Shown: positions 48,421 through 57,081 of the stretch, one piece after another
How the letters are laid out: every line of letters starts with the position of its first letter
Position numbering within the stretch: the stretch's first letter is position 1
Assembly: GCF_037325665.1 (NCBI RefSeq)
Contig: NC_090261.1
Coordinates: 20,826,515-20,890,514 of the forward strand
Direction: 5' to 3'
Length of the DNA stretch: 64,000 bases
Source of the DNA: Littorina saxatilis
Lineage: Eukaryota > Mollusca > Gastropoda > Littorinimorpha > Littorinidae
Notes under the pieces: model-generated
What the model was told of the DNA's origin: nothing
Databases searched by the model: none
The model's input: only the letters and a program-made list of their open reading frames with translations
Translations under genes and position numbers: made by a program

Positions 48421-48731
48421 GGTGAAGTGGCCTAGCGGTTAAGACATCGGCCCCGACATTTCGAGGCCCCGATGCCTTGAGTTCGAATCCCTGCCAAGTC
48501 GTTTATTTTTTCTGCTCGATCCTTCTTGACAACAAATATGCTCAGCTCTGCGAGAGCAAACCGGATGTTACCACTGCAAAATTCAAGCGTTGACTGAAGC
48601 TCTCAAGGTCATACACGCCGTATAGGTGGGGTTTCGGGTAGTGTTTGCTGTACAGAAATCTGTACATGATTTTGTCCCTATTTTTCAACCTCGTAGCCCC
48701 GGAAAGTCATAAATAGACCACAGCTTTAACC
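48421..48731 (+). repeat. tRNA-headed SINE, plus strand member of an inverted pair
   Basis: Head 'gtggcctagcggttaagaca', B-box GAGTTCGAATCCC. Body and tail ('tcaagcgttgactgaagctc', 'catacacgccgtataggtgg') are the inverse of 47411-47600. Confidence 0.8.
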
Positions 48732-48750
48732 CATATCAATCAAGGTTTGT

Positions 48751-48775
48751 TATGAGCCAAACGGCTTTCCATATG
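48751..48775 (+). mobile_element. Isolated hairpin terminus of the E-box array family
   Basis: Same 25-bp terminus (core AGCCAAACGGCT, end TTCCATA) as the three arrays. No 22-bp array precedes it; the SINE at 48421-48731 lies directly to the left and may have replaced or displaced it. Confidence 0.7.
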
Positions 48776-48878
48776 AGATTATATACGTACCACTGCCGCC
48801 GCCACCAAATAATCATAATATACACTTTACAACGGATTACACACACACATTACACACACACACACACACAGATAATAA

Positions 48879-49172
48879 GGTAATCTTGAACTTTAGCGTG
48901 ACGAAAATGCACCGAAAATGGTGTACGTTGTCAACCATGCCATGGGACATCATCTACACGAAAGAGTTGTCTCCCTTGTCTGGTCACACAGATAATTCCT
49001 TCTTTGATGGGTCAAATGCATTCGTACAGTTCATCATCGGAGTTCATTCCGTAACTTCAAAGGGATCTAAAATGACTTGTTATGATTACAAGTACAGGTT
49101 CTACAAATTTGGAGACTTAAATGCTTCTGAATTAAGAGCTATGAATTTAACACGCTAAAGTTCAAGATTACC
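48879..49172. mobile_element. 294-bp MITE with 22-bp perfect TIR
   Basis: Ends GGTAATCTTGAACTTTAGCG / CGCTAAAGTTCAAGATTACC. GATAATAA on the left and GATAACAC on the right share GATAA. A 90-residue ORF spans nearly the whole element, but I see no domain in it. Confidence 0.7.
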
Positions 49173-49229
49173 GATAACACAATATAGCAGCTAGTCTCTC
49201 GCACCGAATTTCAATATTTTGCATCTTTG

Positions 49230-49564
49230 GTCAAAAACGCGCACACGGCACAGCCACAGGCCTCCCTTCAAGTTCAACTTCTGGATGTGGATGCCCCACT
49301 GACTCGGTGTAGATCGTCACAAGAACCGAATTCGTCTGATAAAACAATTAACTTACCCTGCTGTGCGAGCTTGGGCAACAGCGTTAAACTGCACTCGCAA
49401 ACCTTCCAAAACATCACTCAGGGACATTTGCCACCCCCGCCATCTTGAGCTGTTCAGTCTGTCAAAAGGCGCCAAAGCGAGGCGATGAAGACGCGTATAA
49501 GCTTAGTGTTTTTCATGTGGATTCCCAGTCCAAGTTTTTAAGTCGCTTAACCACGTGACTAATA
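49230..49564 (+). mobile_element. Upstream module of the E-box array, locus 2
   Basis: Shares with 52150-53335 the blocks 'ttcgtctgataaaac', 'gctgtgcgagc', 'aaagcgaggcgatgaagacg' and 'tttttaagtcgcttaaccac' in the same order, each time directly before a 22-bp array. Confidence 0.75.
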
Positions 49565-49572
49565 ACTGATTA

Positions 49573-50081
49573 ATACAGGTGTATTTATTATTAAATACAG
49601 GTGTATTTAATTTTAAATACAGGTGTATTTATTTTTAAATACAGGTGTAATTATTTTTAAATACAGGTGTATTTATTTTTAAATACAGGTGTATTTATTA
49701 TTAAATACAGGTGTATTTATTTTTAAATACAGGTGTATTTATTTTTAAATACAGGTGTATTTATCATTAATTACACCTGTATTTTATAATAAATACAGGT
49801 GTATTTAATAATAAATACACCTGTATTTAAAAATAAATACACCTGTATTTAATAATAATTACACCTGTATTTAAAAATAAATACACCTGTAATTTATAAT
49901 AAATACACCTGTATTTAATAAAAAAAATACACCTGTAATTAATAAAAAAATGCACCTGTAATTAATAATGATACTTATTGTATACGTTTAAGAAATAAAT
50001 ACAGCTGTATTTATCATTAAATACAGGTGTATTTATTTTAAATTACAGCTGTAATAGTTATGAGCCAAACGGCTTTCCATA
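49573..50081 (+). mobile_element. 22-bp E-box tandem array with terminal hairpin, locus 2
   Basis: About 22 units of 22 bp, core ACAGGTGT for the first half and the inverse ACACCTGT for the second, a few ACAGCTGT near the end. Filler is A/T only. Ends in the common 25-bp terminus at 50057-50081. Confidence 0.8.
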
Positions 50082-50104
50082 CTTATTGGCATGATCCCTT
50101 CGCC

Positions 50105-50345
50105 CGCATCCCATTTTTGCGTACGAGATTTTTACTGGAAGTAAAAAAAATGGGGAGTACAAATTTCGTGGAGGGAGTAATTTTTTCGTGCCTTGGGGAG
50201 TTCTTTTCTCGTACGAAAAGTGTACTCGGAGTAAGAATTTCGTACGAAATATTTACTCCGGAGTAAATTTTTCGTGGAGTAAAAATTTCGTGTTACACCG
50301 GGACGCTTCGGCACCGGGGCGCTTCGGTACCGGGACGCTTCGTGC
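50105..50345 (+). repeat. GGAGTAA / TTTCGTACGAAA repeat followed by GGGACGCTTCGG units
   Basis: Same words as 6455-6720 and, further on, the inverse of 5545-5608, in the same order relative to the array terminus. Confidence 0.7.
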
Positions 50346-50565
50346 CTTAATTTCAATGTCCTGTTCCTAATTCTTGGACTCAGTCTTAAAATATTTAGAA
50401 CAATCACTAGTTGGTGATTTAGGAATCCTGACGTTTTAAACGGCAGAACAAAGCACATTTTAACGTATAAAGAGAAACGAACACATTGCAAGTTTACGGA
50501 CTGACCCCATGATCCCAATCCACAACAAGAGTCAAGAGACTGATTCTAGTGGATGTGGATGTAGA

Positions 50566-50707
50566 GGTTACATGCCGAGTCTCAATGATTATCAAAAATA
50601 ATGGTCGAAGTTAGCGGATCATGAAAAATGCGAGCTTCAGCGAGCTTTTTCATGACCGCGAACTGAGATCATTATTTTTGATAATCACTGAGACGAGGTA
50701 TGTAACC
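50566..50707. repeat. 142-bp fold-back element
   Basis: Palindrome with arms 'caatgattatcaaaaataat' / inverse, centre near GCTTCAGCGAGC. A diverged relative is at about 38805-38895. Confidence 0.75.
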
Positions 50708-50989
50708 TCTTTATTCCTCCTTTCTTCAGTTATTCAAAGAAAAGAGGAGTTTTTGTGCGAAAGTTTGATCGAATCATATTCACCCAACCAGTCTACCTGC
50801 GCAGGCGATCGATTAATGCGCGGTTGTATAGTTCCGTGCAAATCATTCAATTCTGTTAACACTTCTTGTCAGTTTCCATGTTTTGAACTAAAATCAAGTA
50901 CACAGTTATGTTGTCATTCTGCTGTGGCGGTAAAGGCAGATAGTGTGTGTTCTGTTCATGTTTTGGTATCGCCAAAGAAACTACCTTTT

Positions 50990-51505
50990 ATCCTACATAC
51001 GTGAGAGAGACACCCGTGAGATAATAATCGTTCAAATCACACGTGTGTATATCATGTAAATGAGGTCATGTCAAGCAAGTCTGGCAGGGACCTGTTTTTC
51101 CACTGCTTATGATGCCAAAGTCACCGAGACAAACGTCATTATAGAAACAAAAATTGCGCTCGCTAATTACCCTCGATGAATCTTTAGAACTAACACGTCA
51201 CGCCACACTTTCAGAGTGACGTTTCTTTGCTTTGACGTAATAGATTGCACGAGGCTTTAGAAGAGATCGAGCTTCCAAAACAAGCGTCTTCAATTTAGCT
51301 GCCTCGTCTGCAAGACATTTTCAGTAAAATACACGTAAGTACAGTATGTAGGATAAACAGAATACTACATGGCTTGCTGTGTCGTACAAGATTTACACTC
51401 GTTGCTTTTTCAAATAGTGAACAGCTCGCTTTCGCTCGCAGTTCAATATTTAAAAAAACAACTCGTGTAAATCTGGTACGACACAGCAAGCCATGTAGTA
51501 TTCTC
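50990..51505 (-). mobile_element. 516-bp fold-back element, full copy (inverse)
   Basis: Starts ATCCTACATACGTGAG, ends CATGTAGTATTCTC. Inverse of 53567-54083. Inverted arms 'catggcttgctgtgtcgtac' lie near its right end. Confidence 0.8.
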
Positions 51506-51849
51506 TTTATGTACAGTGTTTGGTATCGCTCAGGAAATGTTCTTTCCTCAAATGTGACTAGCAGACGAAGTTTTACACCCGTGTTCCAACGTTACAAACT
51601 GTATGAAGTTCAGTTTTCTGGGGCAAAATAATGTATGAAACCGCTGCATGTTCTTTAAGTTGATTAAATGTTTGCAATTGATTGCGTGTGATCTGTTTAT
51701 AAAATGAAATATTGTTGAAAACTGACCGTCGGATTGCAGTCTTGTCGATGCAGCCGAAATCTGGAAGGGGAACTACTCGTGTCGCTAGACAAAGTATGAG
51801 AGTTACTTTTCCTTGGAATCTTGCTAGCGATAAACGATTGTGCACGGCA

Positions 51850-52150
51850 GATCTGAATTCACAAAACAACCAAACTCATGGATTTTATATTGAGATTCAT
51901 GTGTTCAAGCCTGTAGTTGCTGGTTTAAATGCGGTATGGTTGTATTGTTTGCTCCAGAAATGACAAATGTATATTTTGTACATTAGAGTGTTCTGAACTT
52001 TTGAGTCGCAAAAAGTAGATCCACAATGTGTACAGTCCCTACCCATGAGCTATCGAGGATTCAGCCCGTTGTTGGGTAAGTGCTTTTGGTTGTTGGGTAA
52101 GTTTCCGAAAAATAACTAGCCCTACAAGTTTACAGAGAGAAAGAAGCAGA
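51850..52150 (+). repeat. Interspersed repeat, relative of 35270-35660
   Basis: See 35270-35660; runs into the upstream module of the third E-box array. 51510-51850 holds nothing recognised. Confidence 0.5.
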
Positions 52151-53335
52151 GGGGGGAATAATCCCCACTTCAAGTGGCACTTGGTGTAGATCGTGGGGAA
52201 TACGCCACACTGAGAGCCGACTTCGTCTGATAAAACCGTAACGGCAATTACCTCTCCAGGGGAGTTATGCATGGACCGAGACAATAAGCGAAGTCAGAGA
52301 CTTTTTCAGAAGTCAGTGACTAAAACACGTTGTCAGCGATGCATGGACAGAGACAATGCCTAGTCCACTGACTAAAGCGCTGACTAAAGGGCTCAAATTT
52401 ACACCCACGATTTCGGCGGACAATCGTCTGACTTTCATTGAAGTAGCCGCGGGCAGTCACGGTATTTTACTGAAAATCGAGAATTGAATGGTCTCACATA
52501 CGCGTTAGATGTGTGAGATGTATCCGTAAATGTACAAGGGATTCAAATTAGTGTGGACGATGTGATAGGAGAAGTGAACGGCACGATAGAAAATTCGAAG
52601 CGACGGCTTTTACTCAAACCCAAACAAAAATGGCTGCCTTCGCCTTTGCCGGTGTGCGCCCATTGGCGCCTACTGCATTGACCCGCGTAGTGATGCGAAG
52701 CCACGCAAATTTCTTCTTGGCGTTTGTAATGCCATTCCGGAACGAAGAAAAAAGCAGCTTCGCATCCAAAGCCACTTCTTCTATTAGAACCTCCATCTCC
52801 TGATCTGAAAAATTTGGTTTCTTGGCTCTTTTAGCCGTATTTGTATCTTTCCTGCGACTCGGAGTTTTCATCGAACATAGCCATCTTGAAAGATGATGCG
52901 GATCAGTTGCTGGAACTTGAACTGAGCATGCGCAATGGGAACTGAAAGTACCAACTGACTGGAAATCCCCTGTCTAAAAATAGTTTGACCTCAAAGTCTG
53001 AGACAACCGGCGTGTTGTCCAAGACTTCGTTGTCCGAGGTGAAGTCTCGCTCTATGCATAGCGATTTTCGATTTGTCAAAGTCTCAGACAATGAAGTCTC
53101 AAACTTCTTCATTGTCAGAGACTTTAGTTGTCTCGGTCCATGCATAACTCCCCTGTGCTGTGCGAGCCTGGGCTTGATTTTGTACGACGGCGTTGAATTC
53201 TACTCGAAACTGTCTTTTAAACTGATGTTTGCCGCTACCGCCATCTTGTGCGGGTCAAAGCGAGGCGATGAAGACGCTTAGTGTTTTTCATGGGGATTCC
53301 CAGTCCGAGTTTTTAAGTCGCTTAACCACGTGACT
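52150..53335 (+). mobile_element. Upstream module of the E-box array, locus 3, split by a Harbinger derivative
   Basis: Left part 52150-52256 and right part 53156-53335 together match 49280-49560. The insertion occupies 52257-53155. Confidence 0.7.
52257..53155 (-). mobile_element. PIF/Harbinger-type derivative keeping a Myb/SANT-like ORF fragment
   Basis: Ends CAGGGGAGTTATGCATGGAC / GTCCATGCATAACTCCCCTG, with inverted inner repeats of GTCTCAGAC / GTCTCGG type. The minus-strand ORF 52871-52614 reads KPNFSDQEMEVLIEEVALDA, then FRNGITNAKKKFAW and VNAVGANGRTPAK. This is the trihelix/Myb-like DNA-binding domain of the second Harbinger gene (MSANTD-like). It ends where the family's K..W..(W/L) continuation should be, so the gene is truncated. 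Confidence 0.7.
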
Positions 53336-53350
53336 CCTGCATGATTTACG

Positions 53351-54249
53351 ACGCTTGTAAGAAATGATTCTTACACGTGTAATAAATGATTCATACACGT
53401 GTAAGAAATAATTCTGACACGTGTAAAAAATTATTCATACACGTGTAAGAAATAATTCTGACACGTGTAAGAAATTATTAATACACGTGTAGGAAATAAT
53501 TCATACACGTGTAAGAAAAGATTAATACACGTGTAATAAATAATTCATACACGTGTATTAGAAATAGAGAATACTACATGGCTTGCTGTGTCGTACCAGA
53601 TTTACACGAGGTTTTTTTTTGTAAATATTGAACTGCGAGCGAAAGGAGCTGTTCACTATTTGAAAAAGCAACGAGTGTAAATCTGGTACTCAGCAAGCCA
53701 TGTAGTATTCTGTTTATCCTACATACTGTACTTACGTGTATTTCAGTACTGAAAATGTCCTGCAGTCGAGGCAGCTAAATTGAAGACGCTTGTTTGGAAC
53801 CTCGATCTCTTCTAAAGCCTCGTGCAATCTATTACGTCAAAGTAAAGAAACGTCACTCTGAAAGTGTGGCGTGACGTGTTAGTTCTAAAACTTCATCGAG
53901 GGTAATTGTCGAGCGCAATTTTTTTTTTCTGTAATGACGTTTGTCTCGGTGACTTTGGCATCATAAGCAGTGGAAAAACAGGTCCCTGCCAGACTTGCTT
54001 GACATGACCTCATTTACATGATATACACACGTGTGATTTGAACGATTATTATCTCACGAGTGTCTCTCTCACGTATGTAGGATAAATAATTAATACACGT
54101 GCATAAAATAAAATAATTTATTGCAAGTGTATTAAATCATTTATACACAAAAATAAATACCCGTGTATAAATTATTTCGTCTTACACGTGTATGAATTAT
54201 GATTTATTACACTGACGTGTGTTGGTTATGAGCCAAACGGCTTTCCATA
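53351..54249 (+). mobile_element. 22-bp CACGTG-type tandem array with terminal hairpin, locus 3
   Basis: About ten 22-bp units with core ACACGTGT (53351-53566), then a 517-bp insertion (53567-54083), then degenerate units (54084-54224) and the common terminus 54225-54249. Same period and layout as loci 1 and 2, but a different E-box core. Confidence 0.8.
53567..54083 (+). mobile_element. 516-bp fold-back element, full copy, inside the CACGTG array
   Basis: Starts GAGAATACTACATGGC, ends ACGTATGTAGGAT; flanked by AAATA on both sides. Inverted arms at 53569-53714. Confidence 0.8.
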
Positions 54250-54350
54250 GACACACACGGCACACCATACACACACACACACACACACATACACACGTAC
54301 ACACACATACACACACACACACACACACACATACACGCATACGTATACAT
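54250..54350. repeat. CA-rich microsatellite
   Basis: (CA)n with ATACACG interruptions directly after the array terminus. Confidence 0.9.
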
Positions 54351-54562
54351 CTCACGTTTTATTTACTTCTGAAATCCCTTTTTAGGTCCTGGAGCGTATA
54401 ACCGCTAATATTTAAAACAAAATGATCACAACGGGAAGAGGAAAATAATTGAATGGCGGGGAAAAAGAAGGATAATTATATAAGAACTTTCTTGTAAATA
54501 ATGAAACAATATTAGGAAACTGATTGGTTAAGACGTAAATGTATGACGAAAGAAAGAAAGAA

Positions 54563-55430
54563 ACAAGTCGCGTAAGGCGAAAGTACTACATTTAGTCAAG
54601 CTGTGGAACTCACAGAATGAAACTGAACGCACTGCATTTTTTAACAATGACCGTAGTCCGCCGCTAGTGCAAAAGGCAGTGAAAGTGACGAGCCTGTTTA
54701 GCGCGGTAGCGGTTGCGCTGTGCTGCATAGCACGCTTTACTGTACCTCTCTTAGTTTCAACTTTCTGAGCGTGTTTTTAATCCAAACATATCATATCTAT
54801 GTTTTTTTTAATCAATAACCGACAAGGAATAAGATGAAATTGTTTTTAAAACGATTTCGAAAATTTAATTTTAATCATAATTTTTATATTTTTAATTTTC
54901 AGAGCTTGTTTTTAATCCGAATATAACATATTTATATGTTTTTGGAATCAGAACATGATGAAGAATAAAATAAAAGTAATTTTGGATCGTTTTATAAAAA
55001 AATTATTTTAATTACAATTTTCAGATTTTTAATGACCAAAGTCATTAATTAATTTTTAAGCCTACATGCTGAAATGCAATACCGAAGTCCGGCCTTCGTC
55101 GAAGATTGCTTGGCCAAAATTTCAATCAATTTGATTGAAAAATGGAGGTGTGACAGTGCCGCCTCAACTTTTACAAAAAGCCAGATATGACGTGATAAGA
55201 CATTTATCGAAAAAATGGAAAAAAACGTCTGGGGATATCATACCCAGGAACTCTCATGTAAAATGTCATAAAGATCGGTCCAGTAGTTTACTCTGAATCG
55301 CTCTACACACACACACACGCACAGACACACACACACACACACACACACAGACACACATACACCACGACCCTCGTCTCGATTCCCCCTCTATGTTAAAACA
55401 TTTAGTCAAAACTTGACTAAATGTAAAAAG
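54563..55430 (+). mobile_element. Helentron-like non-autonomous repeat with terminal hairpin, second copy
   Basis: Same layout as 36014-36894: ACAAGTCGCGTAAGGCGAAA start, CA microsatellite, hairpin end. 54351-54562 before it and 55431-55890 after it hold no recognised gene or repeat. Confidence 0.65.
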
Positions 55431-55896
55431 AAACTTAGAGGGTTAAAAAAAACGCACTTCGAAATAATGAAAAGATGATATAAAATGTTGGCAAAACCGC
55501 TATATGCATGAAAAAAGAAAGAAAGAAACGTGCAAGACGGAAAAATGACGTGAACAGAAATATGCAGATTGAGAGACCAACAGAAATAAGATTTTAAAAA
55601 ATGGAGGGAACATAATTAAGAGCTGACAAGAGAACAAGTAAAGAGAATGATAAATACAGCGCTCTGTCGTATAATGATCAACAAGTTTTGAGTTCAGCAT
55701 AAATGGTGACAATTCATGCAGGTTTCAATAATATCAGGATAATTAAACGGAAATCCTCAGACGAACAAATCCACACAGAACGTCGTCTGTTACATATTCA
55801 TAGAGGTCAGAATGCCAACAACACAAAAGTACGAAGTCAGGCGCGTGACAACTTCCCCGTGCATCGACATCATTACATGTCCTGATGAACTGACAA

Positions 55897-55993
55897 GTCA
55901 TAAGGCGGAGTGTTAACTGCTACATATTCATGAGGTGCGGGGAGGACGTATTCGTGGGCAGTGGGATTCATTCCTGCAACAGCATTCCATGTC
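55897..55993 (-). pseudogene. Tandem duplicate of the bZIP gene's C-terminal coding segment
   Basis: Matches 55999-56094 block by block. In reverse it stays open: AVAGMNPTAHEYVLPAPHEY then VAVNTPPYDLSVHQDM. It is preceded by an acceptor-like TGTTGCAG. It lies just 3' of the stop at 55995-55997, so it is either duplicated 3' UTR or an alternative terminal exon. Confidence 0.7.
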
Positions 55994-55994
55994 A

Positions 55995-57020
55995 CTACAT
56001 AAACAAGACATCAGGCGGAGTATTAACTGCTACATATTCATGTGCTGGTGGTACGACGTATTCATGGGGGGTGGGAGCTATTCCTGTAACAGCATGAAGC
56101 TGCGCCTCCAACTGTCCGAGCCGGTCCTTGAGGAAGTAGTTCTCGTATTCCAGCTCGAGAGCCCGCCGGTAGAAGTTCTTCTCCTTCTCCTTCTTGGCCT
56201 CGCGAGATCGTTTGGCGGAGTCGTTGTTTTTCTTCCTCTTGCGCCAGTAGTTTGAATCCTTTGATGTCAGAGGCATCATCACCTTGAAAGACAGAAGTGG
56301 GTGCACGGTTGTTGAGCATGCATCGATGTTTAGATGTGTTAAAGACACAACCCTTCCCGTGAAGGCCGGCTCACTATCTCAGATCAACCCAGGCTTTTGC
56401 ACGAAATAAGACCATCCCTCCATTTGGACACGTACCAGAAATCAATAGCCTGGCTGCTAATTCCTGTGCAAAGTTCAATCAATCAATCAATGAGGCTTAT
56501 ATCGCGCATATTCCGTGGGTACAGTTCTAGGCGCTCTGCAGTGATGCCGTGTGAGATGAAATTTTATACGGCCAGTAGATTGCAGCCATGTCGGCGCATA
56601 TTTACCTTTCACGGCCTTATTCCAAGTCACACGGGTATGGTAGACAATTATTAAATGTGCCTAAGCAATTTTGCCAGGAAAGACCCTTTTGTCAATCGTG
56701 GGATCTTTAACGTGCACACCCAATGTAGTATACACGGGGGGTGGTTCGGACACCGAAGAGAGTCTGCACACAAAGTTGACTCTGTGAAATAAATTTCCGC
56801 CGAACCTGGGATCGAACTCGCGCTGACAGCGGCCAACTGAATACAAATCCAGCGCGCTACCAACTGAGCTATATCCCCGCCCAAGTTGTAGCATTTGTGT
56901 TGTTGATGAATTGATTTCGCCGATTGACACCCGTGGGTTTACAAAAAATGAACTCAAAAAAGATTCCACTCTGCTGAATCGTCTACACGGGAAGGACTGT
57001 GCCTTTAAATGGTTACCACG

Positions 57021-57081
<61 letters not shown>

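Noticed and set aside
48886-49158. 90-residue ORF spanning a MITE
   Set aside because: Its ends coincide with the inverted repeats and it has no recognisable domain; more likely chance.
49573-50056. Regular 22-bp repeats as a CRISPR array
   Set aside because: The units are contiguous tandem repeats without unique spacers, lie in an intron-bearing animal genome and have no cas-like genes.
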